Below the pieces are notes generated by a model, which was not told the origin of the DNA, did not search any database, and saw only the letters and a list, made by a program, of their open reading frames with translations. A DNA stretch of 64,000 nucleotides, from contig NZ_RFFJ01000005.1 in the NCBI RefSeq assembly GCF_003696235.1, forward strand, positions 24,169 to 88,168. Reading direction: 5' to 3'. This DNA comes from Streptomyces triticirhizae (GTDB lineage: Bacteria; Actinomycetota; Actinomycetes; Streptomycetales; Streptomycetaceae). The position numbers were made by a program, and so were the translations under genes. Shown one piece after another: positions 18,166 through 29,151 of this stretch; positions within the stretch are counted from its first letter, which is position 1, and each line of letters opens with the position of its first letter.

Positions 18166-18348
18166 TCAGTCCACCTCCTCGACCGTCACCAGATGCCGCA
18201 CGGTGTTGGCCATGCCACGGATCTCCGGCCGGTCTTCCTTGACCACCACGTCGTTGATCCGGCGCAGCCCGAGGGAGCGCAGCGTCTCGCGGTGGTTCTG
18301 CTTGGTCCCGATGCGGGACCTGACCTGGGTGATCTTCAGCTGTGCCAT
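18166..18348 (-). CDS. rpmD: 50S ribosomal protein L30
   Basis: A 60-residue L30: [20 protein letters not shown], then [19 protein letters not shown], ending HLVTVEEVD. The ATG overlaps the rpsE stop in TGATG, so it is coupled to rpsE; rplO starts two bases after its own stop. Confidence 0.96.
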   Translation of the reverse strand: MAQLKITQVRSRIGTKQNHRETLRSLGLRRINDVVVKEDRPEIRGMANTVRHLVTVEEVD

Positions 18349-18947
18349 CACGCACCCACTCCGGCGCGAGCCCTCAACAGGGCGGCGGGCGCCACGTCTT
18401 CGAGCGGCAGACCACGGCGGGCCGCGATCTCCTCGGGACGCTGGAGGCCCTTGAGCGCGGCCACCGTGGCGTGCACGATGTTGATCGGGTTCGACGAGCC
18501 AAGCGACTTGCTGAGCACGTCGTGGATGCCCGCGCACTCCAGCACGGCGCGCACCGGGCCACCGGCGATCACACCGGTACCGGGCGAAGCCGGCTTGAGC
18601 AGCACCATCCCGGCCGCCTCCTCACCCTTGATCGGGTGCGGAATCGTGCCCTGGATGCGGGGGACCTTGAAGAAGTGCTTCTTCGCGGCCTCCACGCCCT
18701 TGGCGATGGCGGCCGGCACCTCCTTGGCCTTGCCGTAACCGACACCGACGGTGCCGTCGCCGTCGCCCACCACGACCAGCGCGGTGAAGCTGAAGCGACG
18801 GCCACCCTGAACTACCTTGGCGACGCGGTTGATCGCGACGACGCGCTCGACGTACGCGGTCTTCTCGGCGGCCGAGCCACCGTCCCGACCCTTACGATCC
18901 CGCCGCTCGCCACCGGCGCCGCCACCGCGACGCTGGGGTCCAGCCAT
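18348..18947 (-). CDS. rpsE: 30S ribosomal protein S5
   Basis: A 199-residue S5, which shapes decoding accuracy. After a Gly/Arg-rich N-terminus, the double-stranded RNA-binding domain begins at [20 protein letters not shown]. Residue 47, in the loop that lines the spectinomycin site, is Gln; I would expect Lys there from other actinobacterial S5 sequences. The C-terminus is [11 protein letters not shown]. The start is the ATG at 18945-18947, 37 bases after rplR. Confidence 0.96.
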   Translation of the reverse strand: MAGPQRRGGGAGGERRDRKGRDGGSAAEKTAYVERVVAINRVAKVVQGGRRFSFTALVVVGDGDGTVGVGYGKAKEVPAAIAKGVEAAKKHFFKVPRIQGTIPHPIKGEEAAGMVLLKPASPGTGVIAGGPVRAVLECAGIHDVLSKSLGSSNPINIVHATVAALKGLQRPEEIAARRGLPLEDVAPAALLRARAGVGA

Positions 18948-18984
18948 GAAAAATACCTCTCTCGAATCTACGGACGGGACCGGC

Positions 18985-19368
18985 TCAGAACTTGAGCCCG
19001 GCCTCGCGGGCGGCATCGGCCAACGCCGCCACCCGGCCGGCGTACTTGTTGCCGCCACGGTCGAACACGACGGTCTCCACGCCGGCGGCCTTGGCCCGCT
19101 CGGCGACCAGGGCGCCGACCTGCTTGGCCTTGTCGCTCTTGGCGCCGTCGGCGCCACGGATGGAGACGTCGAGCGACGAGGCCGAGGCGACCGTGTGCCC
19201 GATGGTGTCGTCCACGACCTGCGCCACCATGTGGCGGTTCGACCGGGTCACCACCAGACGCGGGCGCTCGGACGTGCCCGAGATCTTCTTGCGGATGCGG
19301 ATGTGCCGCCGCTTGGAGGCGGCCCGCTTGCGGGCGTCGCCCTTGGCGATCTTGACACCGTATGCCAT
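18985..19368 (-). CDS. rplR: 50S ribosomal protein L18
   Basis: A 127-residue L18, a 5S rRNA binder. [20 protein letters not shown] and [15 protein letters not shown] are typical; the end [14 protein letters not shown] matches the family. Two bases separate it from rplF. Confidence 0.97.
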   Translation of the reverse strand: MAYGVKIAKGDARKRAASKRRHIRIRKKISGTSERPRLVVTRSNRHMVAQVVDDTIGHTVASASSLDVSIRGADGAKSDKAKQVGALVAERAKAAGVETVVFDRGGNKYAGRVAALADAAREAGLKF

Positions 19369-19370
19369 GG

Positions 19371-19910
19371 CTACTTACCAGCCTTTCCGACCTTGCGGCG
19401 GATGACTTCGCCCTCGTACTTCACGCCCTTGGCCTTGTACGGGTCGGGCTTCCGCAGCTTGCGGATCTTCGCCGCGACCTCGCCGACCTTCTGCTTGTCG
19501 ATGCCCTCGACGCTGAACCGCGTCGGGGTCTCGACCTTGAAGGCGATTCCGTCCGGGGGCTCCACCAGGATCGGGTGGCTGTAGCCCAGGGAGAACTCCA
19601 GGTTGGAGCCCTTCGCCTGGACGCGGTAGCCAACGCCGCTGATTTCGAGCTTCTTGACGTACCCCTGCGTCACACCGGTGATCATGTTGGCCACCAGGGT
19701 GCGCGACAGGCCGTGCAACGCACGGTTGCGGTTCTCGTCGTTGGGCCGGGAGACGACGATCTGACCGTCCTCGCCCTTGGCCACCTCGATGGGCGCGGCG
19801 ATGGTCTGCGACAGGGTCCCCTTGGGGCCCTTCACCGCGACCACGGCGCCATCGATGGTGACGTCCACGCCGGCGGGAACCTGGATGGGCTGCTTGCCAA
19901 TACGCGACAT
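19371..19910 (-). CDS. rplF: 50S ribosomal protein L6
   Basis: A 179-residue L6 with two repeated alpha/beta domains, near the sarcin-ricin loop. It starts [20 protein letters not shown], and the second half has [20 protein letters not shown] and [16 protein letters not shown]. Normal length, 22 bases after rpsH. Confidence 0.97.
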   Translation of the reverse strand: MSRIGKQPIQVPAGVDVTIDGAVVAVKGPKGTLSQTIAAPIEVAKGEDGQIVVSRPNDENRNRALHGLSRTLVANMITGVTQGYVKKLEISGVGYRVQAKGSNLEFSLGYSHPILVEPPDGIAFKVETPTRFSVEGIDKQKVGEVAAKIRKLRKPDPYKAKGVKYEGEVIRRKVGKAGK

Positions 19911-19932
19911 GGCTGTCCTCCGTTCCCTTCCG

Positions 19933-20331
19933 TCACCAGACGTAGGCGAGGACTTCCCCGCCCACGTTCTTCTTCTGAGCCTGCTTGTCGGTCAACAGGC
20001 CGTGCGACGTGGAGATGATCGCCACGCCCAGGCCACCGAGCACCCTGGGGAGCGCGGTGGACTTCGCATAGACCCGAAGGCCCGGCTTGGAGATGCGCTT
20101 GATGCCAGCGATCGAACGCTCGCGGTTGGGGCCGTACTTCAGCTCCAGGACGAGGCTCTTGCCCACCTGGGCTTCCTCGGTCTTCCAGCCGGTGATGTAG
20201 CCCTCCTGCTGGAGGATCTCCGCGATGTGCGACTTGATCTTGCTGTGCGGCATCACCACGGTGTCGTGGTAAGCCGAGTTCGCGTTACGCAGACGGGTCA
20301 ACATGTCTGCGATGGGGTCGGTCATGGTCAT
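19933..20331 (-). CDS. rpsH: 30S ribosomal protein S8
   Basis: A 132-residue S8, central-domain 16S rRNA binder and, in E. coli, autogenous repressor of the spc operon. [20 protein letters not shown] starts it and [20 protein letters not shown] lies near the end. I use the ATG at 20329-20331, the family start; an in-frame start at 20355 would add eight residues. Confidence 0.96.
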   Translation of the reverse strand: MTMTDPIADMLTRLRNANSAYHDTVVMPHSKIKSHIAEILQQEGYITGWKTEEAQVGKSLVLELKYGPNRERSIAGIKRISKPGLRVYAKSTALPRVLGGLGVAIISTSHGLLTDKQAQKKNVGGEVLAYVW

Positions 20332-20354
20332 AAAACGGCCTTGGGCCTCTCTCA

Positions 20355-20393
20355 CCGGGGTTTCCCCGGGGCTCCCCAGGAGTTGGGGAGCCC
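20355..20393 (-). other. Two hairpins between rpsN and rpsH
   Basis: CCGGGG / CCCCGG with a TTT loop at 20355-20369, and GGGCTCCCC / GGGGAGCCC with loop AGGAGTT at 20369-20393, fill most of the 85-base gap. They share three G bases, so they could compete. Possibly a processing or regulatory site. Confidence 0.45.
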
Positions 20394-20416
20394 ACCGGAC
20401 CTACGGCGTAGTCGTC

Positions 20417-20602
20417 TTACCAGGAACTCTTGGTGACGCCCGGCAGTTCGCCGCGGTGCGCCATCTCACGCAGGCACACCCGGCACAGGCCGAACTTGCG
20501 GTACACGGAGTGCGGCCGGCCGCAGCGCTGGCAGCGGGTGTACCCACGCACCGAGAACTTGGGCTTGCGGGCGGCCTTGGCGATCAGAGCCTTCTTCGCC
20601 AC
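20417..20602 (-). CDS. rpsN: 30S ribosomal protein S14, zinc type
   Basis: A 61-residue S14 of the short zinc-binding type (type Z): Cys24, Cys27, Cys40 and Cys43 in [10 protein letters not shown] and [12 protein letters not shown]. It ends [11 protein letters not shown]. The longer zinc-free S14 paralogue found in many streptomycetes is not in this window. Lies 43 bases after rplE. Confidence 0.97.
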   Translation of the reverse strand: MAKKALIAKAARKPKFSVRGYTRCQRCGRPHSVYRKFGLCRVCLREMAHRGELPGVTKSSW

Positions 20603-20645
20603 GCTTACGCCTCCTTGTTTCGATACTCAGCCATCGCGCGACGCC

Positions 20646-21209
20646 TCAGGCTTCCTTGAACGGGAATCCGAGGTGACGCAGCAGGCTGCGGCCCTCGTCA
20701 TCGGTGGTGGCCGTGGTGACCACGGTGATGTCCATGCCGCGAACCCGGTCGATGCGGTCGGGGTCGATCTCGTGGAACATGACCTGCTCGGTCAGGCCGA
20801 ACGTGTAGTTGCCACGCCCGTCGAACTGCTTGGGCGACAGGCCACGGAAGTCACGAATCCGGGGCAGCGCCAGCGACAGCAGGCGGTCCAGGAACTCCCA
20901 CATCCGGTCGCCGCGCAGCGTCACGTGCGCGCCGATCGGCTGGCCCTCGCGCAGCTTGAACTGCGCGATGGACTTGCGGGCCTTGGTCACGGTCGGCTTC
21001 TGGCCGGTGATCGTGGCGAGGTCACGCACGGCGCCCTCGATCAGCTTGGAGTCGCGGGCGGCGTCGCCCACACCCATGTTGACCACGATCTTGGTCAGGC
21101 CCGGCACCTGCATGATGTTGCCGTAGGCGAACTCGTCACGCAGCTTGCCGATGATCTCTTCGCGGTACCGCGTCTTCAGGCGCGGTGCGGTGCTGGTGGC
21201 AGTGGTCAT
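20646..21209 (-). CDS. rplE: 50S ribosomal protein L5
   Basis: A 187-residue L5, which binds 5S rRNA and contacts S13 and P-site t[23 protein letters not shown] and [18 protein letters not shown], then [19 protein letters not shown], are diagnostic. Its ATG overlaps the rplX stop in TGATG. Confidence 0.97.
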   Translation of the reverse strand: MTTATSTAPRLKTRYREEIIGKLRDEFAYGNIMQVPGLTKIVVNMGVGDAARDSKLIEGAVRDLATITGQKPTVTKARKSIAQFKLREGQPIGAHVTLRGDRMWEFLDRLLSLALPRIRDFRGLSPKQFDGRGNYTFGLTEQVMFHEIDPDRIDRVRGMDITVVTTATTDDEGRSLLRHLGFPFKEA

Positions 21210-21532
21210 CAGATGTCCTCACCGGTCCGGCGCGCGACGCGGATCTTGGTGCCGTCCTCGTCGAAGCGGTAGCCGATCCGGGTGGTGACCTTCTTGCCGT
21301 CCTTCTCCACGACCAGCGCGACGTTGCTGACGTGAATGGGGGCCTCGGTGGTGATGATGCCACCGGTCTTCGAACCACGCTGGGTCGTGCCGGCCTTCGT
21401 GTGCTTCTTGACCCGGTTGACACCCTCGACCAGGACGCGGTCCTCGCGGGGGTAGGCCACGATGACCTTGCCCTGCTTGCCCTTGTCCTTGCCGGTGATG
21501 ACCTGAACCAGGTCGCCCTTCTTGATCTTCAT
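21209..21532 (-). CDS. rplX: 50S ribosomal protein L24
   Basis: A 107-residue L24, an assembly initiator. The KOW motif is at the start, [20 protein letters not shown], followed by [14 protein letters not shown]. It begins three bases after rplN. Confidence 0.97.
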   Translation of the reverse strand: MKIKKGDLVQVITGKDKGKQGKVIVAYPREDRVLVEGVNRVKKHTKAGTTQRGSKTGGIITTEAPIHVSNVALVVEKDGKKVTTRIGYRFDEDGTKIRVARRTGEDI

Positions 21533-21535
21533 CGG

Positions 21536-21904
21536 TTACAGCACCTCGGGGGCGAGTGAGATGATCTTCATGAACTTCTTCTCGCGCAGCTCACGCCCGA
21601 CCGGGCCGAAGATGCGGGTGCCCCGGGGGTCGCCGTCGTTCCGGAGAATGACGGCGGCGTTCTCGTCGAAGCGGATGTACGAACCGTCCGGCCGACGGCG
21701 CTCCTTGACGGCACGCACGACGACCGCCTTGACGACGTCACCCTTCTTCACGTTGCCACCGGGGATCGCGTCCTTGACCGTGGCGACGATGACGTCACCG
21801 ATGCCCGCGTAGCGGCGCCCGGACCCGCCGAGGACGCGGATGCAGAGGATCTCCTTCGCACCCGTGTTGTCGGCGACGCGCAGTCGCGACTCCTGCTGGA
21901 TCAT
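21536..21904 (-). CDS. rplN: 50S ribosomal protein L14
   Basis: A 122-residue L14 at the subunit interface. [20 protein letters not shown] opens it and [20 protein letters not shown] closes it. Three bases after rpsQ. Confidence 0.98.
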   Translation of the reverse strand: MIQQESRLRVADNTGAKEILCIRVLGGSGRRYAGIGDVIVATVKDAIPGGNVKKGDVVKAVVVRAVKERRRPDGSYIRFDENAAVILRNDGDPRGTRIFGPVGRELREKKFMKIISLAPEVL

Positions 21905-21907
21905 TGG

Positions 21908-22192
21908 TTACTTCGCCTTCTCCAGAATCTCCACGACGCGCCAGCGCTTGGTCGCGGACAGCGGACGGGTCTCCATCAGAAGAACGCGGTCGCCAACGCC
22001 CGCGGCATTCTGCTCGTCGTGCGCCTTCAGCCGGCTCGTACGGCGGATGATCTTGCCGTAGAGGGCGTGCTTGACCCGGTCCTCGACAGCGACGACGACG
22101 GTCTTGTCCATCTTGTCGCTGACCACCAGGCCCTCGCGGGTCTTCCGCCGGCCGCGCTCGGTCGTCGTCTCAGTCACAGTCTTCTCACTCAT
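21908..22192 (-). CDS. rpsQ: 30S ribosomal protein S17
   Basis: A 94-residue OB-fold S17, an early 16S rRNA binder. [20 protein letters not shown] is the family signature; the first 12 residues are a short extension. The ATG overlaps the rpmC stop in TGATG. Confidence 0.97.
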   Translation of the reverse strand: MSEKTVTETTTERGRRKTREGLVVSDKMDKTVVVAVEDRVKHALYGKIIRRTSRLKAHDEQNAAGVGDRVLLMETRPLSATKRWRVVEILEKAK

Positions 22193-22440
22193 CAGGCGTT
22201 CTCCACCGCCTCGGCTTCGGCCGGCTCAACCGTCTCGATGCCCAGCTCACGCTCGCGCATCAGGGTGTAGATCCGGGCGATGTCCTTGCGGACGGCCTTC
22301 AGCCGGCTGTTGTTCTCCAACTGTCCGGTGGCCGCCTGGAAGCGGAGCCTGAACAGCTCCTCCTTCGCCTCGCGCAGCTTCTCAACCAGCTCCTGGTTGT
22401 TCAGCTCGCGCAGCTCGGAGACCTTGGTACCGGCTGCCAT
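22192..22440 (-). CDS. rpmC: 50S ribosomal protein L29
   Basis: An 82-residue L29, two long helices at the exit-tunnel rim. [20 protein letters not shown] and [20 protein letters not shown] identify it; the tail is acidic. The ATG at 22438-22440 overlaps the rplP stop; a GTG one codon upstream is also possible. Confidence 0.96.
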   Translation of the reverse strand: MAAGTKVSELRELNNQELVEKLREAKEELFRLRFQAATGQLENNSRLKAVRKDIARIYTLMRERELGIETVEPAEAEAVENA

Positions 22441-22859
22441 CACGCCTCACCTGCCTCGCGCCGGACGATCCGGCACTTCATCGGAAGCTTGTGCGCGGCG
22501 CGGGTGAGCGCCTCACGGGCAATCTTCTCGTTCGGGAACGACAGCTCGAACATCACGCGTCCGGGCTTGACGTTGGCCACCCACCACTCGGGCGAGCCCT
22601 TGCCGGAACCCATCCGGGTCTCGGCCGGCTTCTTGGTCAGCGGGCGGTCGGGGTAGATGTTGATCCACACCTTGCCGCCACGCTTGATGTGCCGGGTCAT
22701 CGAGATACGGGCGGCCTCGATCTGCCGGTTGGTGACATACGCACCGGTGACGGCCTGGATGCCGTACTCCCCGAACGAGACCTCGGTGCCGCCCTTGGCG
22801 GCGCCACGGCGCTTGGGGTGGTGCTGCTTACGGTACTTGACCTTGCGAGGGATCAGCAT
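22440..22859 (-). CDS. rplP: 50S ribosomal protein L16
   Basis: A 139-residue L16 near the A-site tRNA elbow. [20 protein letters not shown] starts it and [19 protein letters not shown] is the conserved centre. Three bases after rpsC. Confidence 0.98.
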   Translation of the reverse strand: MLIPRKVKYRKQHHPKRRGAAKGGTEVSFGEYGIQAVTGAYVTNRQIEAARISMTRHIKRGGKVWINIYPDRPLTKKPAETRMGSGKGSPEWWVANVKPGRVMFELSFPNEKIAREALTRAAHKLPMKCRIVRREAGEA

Positions 22860-22862
22860 GGG

Positions 22863-23726
22863 TCAGCTCTCCCCTCCGGCAGAGCCGGTGGACTGGTTGG
22901 AGCCGCTGGCGCCCTCGGAGGCCGGAGCGGCCGTGGCTGCTTCGGACTTGGTGGCCTCGGCCGAGGGAGCGCTCTGCTGCTGCGGCCTGCGGCCACGGCC
23001 CCCGCGCTCGCCACGGCCACCACGGGCCGGACGGTCGGCGCCACCGCGCGCGGGGCGGTTGCCCGCCCGGGCGGCGGCGTTCTCGGCGCGCACCTCGGCG
23101 ATGTTCTTCACGTCGCCCTTGTAGATCCACACCTTGACGCCGATGCGGCCGAAGGTGGTGCGGGCCTCGAAGAAGCCGTAGTCCACGTTGGCGCGCAGCG
23201 TGTGCAGCGGGACGCGACCCTCGCGGTAGAACTCGGAACGGGACATCTCAGCCCCGCCGAGCCGGCCACCGCACTGGATCTTGATGCCCTTGGCGCCCGC
23301 CTTCATCGTGCTCTGCATCGACTTGCGCATCGCACGGCGGAAGGAGACGCGGGAGGACAGCTGCTCGGCGACGGCCTGGGCCACCAACTGGGCGTCCAGC
23401 TCCGGGTTCTTCACCTCAAGGATGTTGAACTGGATCTGCTTGCCGGTCAGCTTCTCCAGGTTGCCCCGGAGGCGGTCGGCCTCGGCGCCCCGGCGGCCGA
23501 TGACGATGCCCGGCCGGGCGGTGTGGACGTCGACGCGGACCCGGTCCCGGGTGCGCTCGATCTCCACCTTGGAGATGCCGGCCCGCTCCATGCCCTGGGT
23601 GAGCATCCTGCGGATCGCGACGTCTTCCTTGACGTAGTCCTTGTACAGCTTGTCGGCGTACCACCGCGACTTGAAGTCGGTTGTGACGCCGAGCCGGAAC
23701 CCGTGCGGGTTTACCTTCTGGCCCAT
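22863..23726 (-). CDS. rpsC: 30S ribosomal protein S3
   Basis: A 287-residue S3 at the mRNA entry channel. [20 protein letters not shown] leads, the KH domain includes [18 protein letters not shown], and the S3 C-domain ends about residue 215. The last 70 residues are a low-complexity tail, first Gly/Arg/Pro-rich and then Ser/Ala/Glu-rich, common in streptomycetes. Start overlaps the rplV stop in TAATG. Confidence 0.97.
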   Translation of the reverse strand: MGQKVNPHGFRLGVTTDFKSRWYADKLYKDYVKEDVAIRRMLTQGMERAGISKVEIERTRDRVRVDVHTARPGIVIGRRGAEADRLRGNLEKLTGKQIQFNILEVKNPELDAQLVAQAVAEQLSSRVSFRRAMRKSMQSTMKAGAKGIKIQCGGRLGGAEMSRSEFYREGRVPLHTLRANVDYGFFEARTTFGRIGVKVWIYKGDVKNIAEVRAENAAARAGNRPARGGADRPARGGRGERGGRGRRPQQQSAPSAEATKSEAATAAPASEGASGSNQSTGSAGGES

Positions 23727-24073
23727 TACCGGGTTCCTTCCTTGCTGCCGAGGACCACGGTGATGTGGCTGGTCCGCTTGCGAATCCGGTACGCGCGACC
23801 CTGCGCGCGCGGCCGGAACCGCTTCAGCGTCGGGCCCTCGTCCACGTACGCCTCTTTGACGTACAGGGTGTCCGCGTCCGGGTGGTTGTGGTTGTGCACG
23901 GCGTTGGCGATGGCGCTGTCGAGCACCTTGCCCACCGGCACGCTGGCGGCCTGCGGGGCGAACCGCAGGACCGCCTGAGCCTCCGTGGCGTCGAGGCCAC
24001 GGATCAGGTCCACCACACGGCGGGCCTTCATGGGCGTGACACGGATGTACCGCGCCTGGGCCCTGGCTTCCAT
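23726..24073 (-). CDS. rplV: 50S ribosomal protein L22
   Basis: A 115-residue L22 whose hairpin loop lines the exit tunnel near the macrolide site; [20 protein letters not shown] lies there and looks unaltered. I use the ATG at 24071-24073 ([19 protein letters not shown]) because AAGGGA stands before it; an ATG at 24107-24109 would add 12 residues with little Shine-Dalgarno support. Confidence 0.94.
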   Translation of the reverse strand: MEARAQARYIRVTPMKARRVVDLIRGLDATEAQAVLRFAPQAASVPVGKVLDSAIANAVHNHNHPDADTLYVKEAYVDEGPTLKRFRPRAQGRAYRIRKRTSHITVVLGSKEGTR

Positions 24074-24125
24074 GGTCGTCCCTTCGGTCTTGGTAGGGGA
24101 GTTCGTCATGATCTACAAACCCCGC

Positions 24126-24407
24126 TCAGCGCCGACGCGACTTGCGGTCGTCCTTCACGTGCCCACGGAAGGTGCGGGTCGGCGCGAACTCGCCGAGCTT
24201 GTGGCCCACCATCGACTCGGAGACGAACACCGGCACGTGCTTGCGGCCGTCGTGCACGGCGATCGTGTGGCCCAGCATCGCCGGGACGATCATCGAGCGG
24301 CGAGACCAGGTCTTGATGACGTTCTTGGTACCGGCTTCGTTCTGCGCGTCCACCTTCTTGATCAGGTGGTCGTCGACGAAGGGCCCCTTCTTGAGACTGC
24401 GCGGCAT
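24126..24407 (-). CDS. rpsS: 30S ribosomal protein S19
   Basis: A 93-residue S19 of the 30S head. [20 protein letters not shown] and [20 protein letters not shown] are the standard signatures. Eleven bases after rplB. Confidence 0.98.
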   Translation of the reverse strand: MPRSLKKGPFVDDHLIKKVDAQNEAGTKNVIKTWSRRSMIVPAMLGHTIAVHDGRKHVPVFVSESMVGHKLGEFAPTRTFRGHVKDDRKSRRR

Positions 24408-24418
24408 CGACCTGCTCC

Positions 24419-25255
<837 letters not shown>

Positions 25256-25293
25256 TTCTTAGTCCTCGTCCGGTCTCGGACGGCCGGTCCCCG

Positions 25294-25626
25294 TCAGGAG
25301 ACCGGGCCGCCGAAGATGTCGATGCTGTCGCCCTCAGCAAGGGTCACGATCGCGCGCTTGGTGCTGGCGCGGCGGCCGTAACCGGTGCGGGTGCGCTTGC
25401 GCTTGCCCTGGCGGTTGATCGTGTTGACCCCGACCACCTTGACCGCGAAGACCGCCTGGACGGCCTGCTTGATCTGGGTCTTGTTGGCCCGGGGGTCGAC
25501 GATGAACGTGTACTTGTTCTCGTCGAGCAGCGCGTAGCTCTTCTCCGACACGACGGGCTTGATCAGGATGTCGTGCGGGGCGGAGAACTCCTTGCTGGAG
25601 AACTCGGCGACGGTGACCTCGCTCAT
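25294..25626 (-). CDS. rplW: 50S ribosomal protein L23
   Basis: A 110-residue L23, docking site for trigger factor and SRP at the tunnel exit. [20 protein letters not shown] and [20 protein letters not shown] are diagnostic. The ATG overlaps the rplD stop in TGATG. Confidence 0.97.
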   Translation of the reverse strand: MSEVTVAEFSSKEFSAPHDILIKPVVSEKSYALLDENKYTFIVDPRANKTQIKQAVQAVFAVKVVGVNTINRQGKRKRTRTGYGRRASTKRAIVTLAEGDSIDIFGGPVS

Positions 25627-26303
25627 CAGGCGTCGCTCCCTTCGGGCTTCTTGTCGAGCGCCACGGCGCCGGCGGCCCGGCCAGCCACGAAGCGGTCGAA
25701 GGCGGCCTTGGTGAACACCACGTCGTCGGAGTCGACGACGTCGTAGGTGTTCAGCTGGCCCGGGTCGATGATGTGGACCTGCGGCAGGTTGCGGGCGGAC
25801 AGCCACGAGGTGTTGTCCGAGCGCTCGGCGACCAGCAGCAGCTTCTTGCGGTCGCTGATCTTGCCCAGCAGGGTCCTGGCGGCCTTGGTGGAGACCTCGC
25901 CGTCGACGACGCCGGTCACCACGTGCACGCGGTCGTGCCGGGCCCGGTCGGTGAGGGCGCCACGGAGCGCGGCGGCCTTCATCTTCTTCGGGGTGCGCTG
26001 GCTGTAGTCGCGCGGCACGGGGCCGTGGACGGTGCCACCGCCGGCGAACTGCGGCGCGCGGACGGAGCCCTGGCGGGCGCGGCCCGTGCCCTTCTGGCGG
26101 TACGGCTTCTTGCCGCCACCGCGGACCTCGCCACGGGTCTTGGTCTTGTGCGTGCCCTGGCGGGCGGCGGCCAGCTGGGCGACGACGACCTGGTGGATCA
26201 GCGGCACGCTGACCTTGGCGTCGAAGATCTCCGCCGGAAGCTCGACGGTGCCGGCCTCCTCACCCGAGGGCGAGAGGATGACGATGCTCTTTGGGGTACT
26301 CAT
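25626..26303 (-). CDS. rplD: 50S ribosomal protein L4
   Basis: A 225-residue L4. The extended loop with [20 protein letters not shown] reaches the tunnel wall near the macrolide site and looks normal. In E. coli L4 represses the S10 operon. Eight bases after rplC. Confidence 0.97.
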   Translation of the reverse strand: MSTPKSIVILSPSGEEAGTVELPAEIFDAKVSVPLIHQVVVAQLAAARQGTHKTKTRGEVRGGGKKPYRQKGTGRARQGSVRAPQFAGGGTVHGPVPRDYSQRTPKKMKAAALRGALTDRARHDRVHVVTGVVDGEVSTKAARTLLGKISDRKKLLLVAERSDNTSWLSARNLPQVHIIDPGQLNTYDVVDSDDVVFTKAAFDRFVAGRAAGAVALDKKPEGSDA

Positions 26304-26311
26304 GATTAACC

Positions 26312-26956
26312 TCAGGCCCCCTTGGCCGCGGAACGGACCAGGACGAGGCCGCCGTTGGGACCGGGCACCGCGCCCTTGATGAGGAGCAGGCCCTTCTCCG
26401 CGTCCACGGCGTGGACGGTCAGGTTCTGGGTGGTGACGCGCTCGTTGCCCATCCGGCCGGCCATCCGCAAGCCCTTGAAGACCCGGCCCGGGGTGGCGCA
26501 GCCGCCGATGGAGCCAGGCGAGCGGTGCTTGCGCTGGGTGCCGTGCGAGGCGCCGAGGCCGCCGAAGCCGTGACGCTTCATCACGCCGGCGGTGCCCTTG
26601 CCCTTGGTGGTGCCGGTCACGTCGACGCGGACGCCGGACTCGAACACCTCGGCCGTGACCTCCTGGCCGAGGGTGTACTCGCTGGCGTCGGCGGTCCGCA
26701 GCTCGACCAGGTGGCGGCGCGGGGTGACGTCGGCCTTGGCGAAGTGGCCCTTCAGGGGGCGGTTCACCTTGCGCGGGTCGATCTCGCCGAAGGCGATCTG
26801 GACGGCCTCGTAGCCGTCCTTGTCGTTGGTGCGGACCTGGGTGACAACGCAGGGCCCGGCCTTGACCACGGTCACGGGGACGACACGGTTGTTCTCGTCC
26901 CAGACCTGGGTCATGCCGAGCTTCTCGCCCAGGACGCCCTTGATCTGCTTGGTCAT
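26312..26956 (-). CDS. rplC: 50S ribosomal protein L3
   Basis: A 214-residue L3 that reaches toward the peptidyl-transferase centre. [17 protein letters not shown] begins it, and [20 protein letters not shown] is the conserved loop. Seventeen bases after rpsJ. Confidence 0.98.
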   Translation of the reverse strand: MTKQIKGVLGEKLGMTQVWDENNRVVPVTVVKAGPCVVTQVRTNDKDGYEAVQIAFGEIDPRKVNRPLKGHFAKADVTPRRHLVELRTADASEYTLGQEVTAEVFESGVRVDVTGTTKGKGTAGVMKRHGFGGLGASHGTQRKHRSPGSIGGCATPGRVFKGLRMAGRMGNERVTTQNLTVHAVDAEKGLLLIKGAVPGPNGGLVLVRSAAKGA

Positions 26957-26973
26957 CTCTTCTACCGGACCTC

Positions 26974-27282
26974 TCAGAGCTTGATCTCGATGTCGACGCC
27001 GGCCGGGAGGTCCAGGCGCATCAGCGAGTCAACGGTCTTGGGGGTCGGGTCGAGGATGTCGATCAGCCGCTTGTGGGTGCGCATCTCGAAGTGCTCGCGC
27101 GAGTCCTTGTACTTGTGCGGCGACTTGATGACGCAGTACACGTTCTTCTCAGTGGGCAGCGGCACCGGGCCCGCGACCGACGCACCCGTGCGGGTCACCG
27201 TCTCGACGATCTTCTTCGCCGAGTTGTCGATGACCTCGTGGTCGTAGGCCTTGAGCCGAATGCGGATCTTCTGTCCCGCCAT
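26974..27282 (-). CDS. rpsJ: 30S ribosomal protein S10 (NusE)
   Basis: A 102-residue S10, both a 30S head protein and the antitermination factor that binds NusB and Nus[21 protein letters not shown] and [20 protein letters not shown] are diagnostic. First gene of the S10 operon; its leader carries the 24-base element at 27346-27369 shared with the str operon. Confidence 0.98.
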   Translation of the reverse strand: MAGQKIRIRLKAYDHEVIDNSAKKIVETVTRTGASVAGPVPLPTEKNVYCVIKSPHKYKDSREHFEMRTHKRLIDILDPTPKTVDSLMRLDLPAGVDIEIKL

Positions 27283-27690
27283 GGCTACTTCGTAGTCCTG
27301 TCTCTCGTCAACGCTCTGGAACCCGGCTCACCCCCCGAGGCGACCCGACCCACGCGGTCGGGCGTGTCGTACTCGTTCCCATATTTCACCGCAGGGGTTT
27401 CCTCTGGGAGGAGTGGGGGGAGTAATCCACCGGGTGCCTGGTTGAAAGCCCCGCCCACGCTTCCCGGAAGATCTCGGTACTTCCATCCCTGCCCCGTTGA
27501 CCAGGGCATCCATGGGATGACGAATACAGTGAGACTCGCTTCCGGTCCTCCCGGCGGGAGGCGCGCAGCATCGGCCGTCAACCGAGCAACCTGGTCAGTG
27601 TGCCATAGCAGACCGCGCCCCCGCCAATCGGGCGGTATCCCCCACCTGCGGCGCAGCGTCTCCGCGCCCGCGCGTGGCCGGGGCCGCCGG
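27283..27690. other. S10 operon leader and upstream region, no gene
   Basis: This 408-base stretch contains the shared leader element at 27346-27369 and no convincing coding frame. I could not pick a clear -35/-10 pair. The side nearest the symporter gene (27580-27690) shows nothing I can name. Confidence 0.6.
27346..27369 (-). promoter_or_regulatory. Leader element shared with the str operon (S10 copy)
   Basis: On the transcribed strand the 24 bases read CGACACGCCCGACCGCGTGG then GTCG, identical to 41872-41895 before rpsL. Here CCCGACC can pair with GGTCGGG to form a 7-bp stem with loop GCGTG. It begins 64 bases before the rpsJ start. Confidence 0.75.
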
Positions 27691-29151
27691 TCAGCCCGGC
27701 AGATGCAGCCGGAGGACGGCCCGCTCCGCCCACTCGGGCACCGAGCCGCGCAGCGAGACCCCGATCATCACGGCGAACGCCAACGGCACGGTCCAGGCGG
27801 CCGGTTGGGCCAGCAGCACCACCAGCCAGCCGGGCCCGCCGTCGGTCAGCACCGAGGCGAACGCGGCGCCCGTGGCGGCGCTCACCCCGGTCGCGAGGCC
27901 GGCGGCCGCCCCGGCCGTGGTCAGCCCGCGCCACCAGATGCCCAGCACCAGCAGCGGGCAGAAGGTGGAGGCGGCGACGGCGAAGGCCCAGCCGACGGCG
28001 ACGTTGATGTCCACGCTGCGCGCCGGCAGCGACAGCCCGACGGCCACGGTCGCGCCGGCGGCCACCGCCCAGCGCAGCCGGGGCACGGTCGCCCGGGACA
28101 GGTCGTGCGAGAGCCCGCCGGCCAGCGCCATCAGCAGCCCCGACGAGGTGGACAGGAACGCGGCGAACGCGCCGGCCGCGACCACGGCGGTCAGGATCGA
28201 GCCCCAGGTGCCGGGGACGATCGCGCCGGGCAGCACCACGGTCACCATGTCGGTGTCGCCGCCGTGCACCAGCTCCGGGGTGAAGACCCGGCCGAGCAGC
28301 CCGTAGACGGCGGGGAAGAGGTAGAAGACGCCGAGCAGCACGATCACGCCGACCGCGACCCGGCGGGCGGCCTTCGCGGTGGGGCTGGTGTGGAACCGCA
28401 TGATCACGTGCGGCAGCCCGACGGCGCCCAGCGTGGTGGCCAACAGCACCGACCAGGTCGCCAGCAGCGGGGCGCCCGAACTCTCCAGGTCGAGCAGCGG
28501 CCGGCTCCAGTCGTCGGAGACGTCGAAGCGCAGCGCCTCGGCGCGCGCCCCCGAACCGGCGTGCGCCACGAGGAAGATGGCCGGCACCGCGATGAACAGC
28601 AGCTTCACGCCGTAGTGGAACGCCTGCACATAGGTCGCCGAGCGCATCCCGCCGGCCGCGATGGAGACGCTCACCACGAGACCGGCCAGCACGACGCCGA
28701 CCCAGTAGGGGGTGCCGCTGACCGCGTGCAGCACCATGCCGGCGCCCTTGAACTGGGGCACCAGATAGAGCCACATGATCACCAGCACGATCACCGCGCA
28801 GAGCTTCCTGATCCGCTCCGAGCCCAGCCGGTAGTCGGCGAAGTCCGGCACGGTGTACGCGCCGGAGCGCCGCATCGGCCCGGCGACCAGCGCGGCGACC
28901 GCGACATAGCCGGCGGTGAAGCCGACCGCGTACCAGAGGGTGCCCACGCCGTTCTTGAGCATCAGCCCGGCCAGGCCGAGCACCGAGGCGGCCGAGACGT
29001 ACTCGCCGGCGATGGCCATCGCGTTCCAGCCGGGCGCGACGCGCTGCGAGGCCACCAGGAAGTCGGGCGTGGTGCGCGCGGCCCGCACCCCGTAGGCGCC
29101 GATCACCACGCTGACGACGAAGAGCAGCCCGATGGCCAGCAGCCCGATCAC
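27691..29151 (-). CDS. Sodium:solute symporter family transporter
   Basis: A 486-residue, about 13-helix permease of the SSS family that couples uptake of a small organic acid or similar solute to Na+ or H+. Family marks are FLVASQRVAPGWNAMAIAGE, GEYVSAASVLGLAGL, GLPHVIMRFHTSPTAKAARR and AVAASTFCPLLVLGIWWRGL. The substrate cannot be read; acetate, pyruvate or propionate types are closest. The GTG start overlaps the stop of the small membrane gene (GTGA), so it is coupled to it and to the upstream two-component genes. Confidence 0.88.
   Translation of the reverse strand: MIGLLAIGLLFVVSVVIGAYGVRAARTTPDFLVASQRVAPGWNAMAIAGEYVSAASVLGLAGLMLKNGVGTLWYAVGFTAGYVAVAALVAGPMRRSGAYTVPDFADYRLGSERIRKLCAVIVLVIMWLYLVPQFKGAGMVLHAVSGTPYWVGVVLAGLVVSVSIAAGGMRSATYVQAFHYGVKLLFIAVPAIFLVAHAGSGARAEALRFDVSDDWSRPLLDLESSGAPLLATWSVLLATTLGAVGLPHVIMRFHTSPTAKAARRVAVGVIVLLGVFYLFPAVYGLLGRVFTPELVHGGDTDMVTVVLPGAIVPGTWGSILTAVVAAGAFAAFLSTSSGLLMALAGGLSHDLSRATVPRLRWAVAAGATVAVGLSLPARSVDINVAVGWAFAVAASTFCPLLVLGIWWRGLTTAGAAAGLATGVSAATGAAFASVLTDGGPGWLVVLLAQPAAWTVPLAFAVMIGVSLRGSVPEWAERAVLRLHLPG

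Noticed and set aside
16122..18242. A 706-codon plus-strand frame over secY, rplO and neighbours
   Set aside because: It runs antisense across several certain genes and has His/Asp/Gln-rich composition typical of a shadow frame.
22863..23080. The low-complexity tail of S3 as a frameshift
   Set aside because: Gly/Arg and Ser/Ala/Glu tails of this kind are normal in streptomycete S3 and the frame ends cleanly three bases before rplP.
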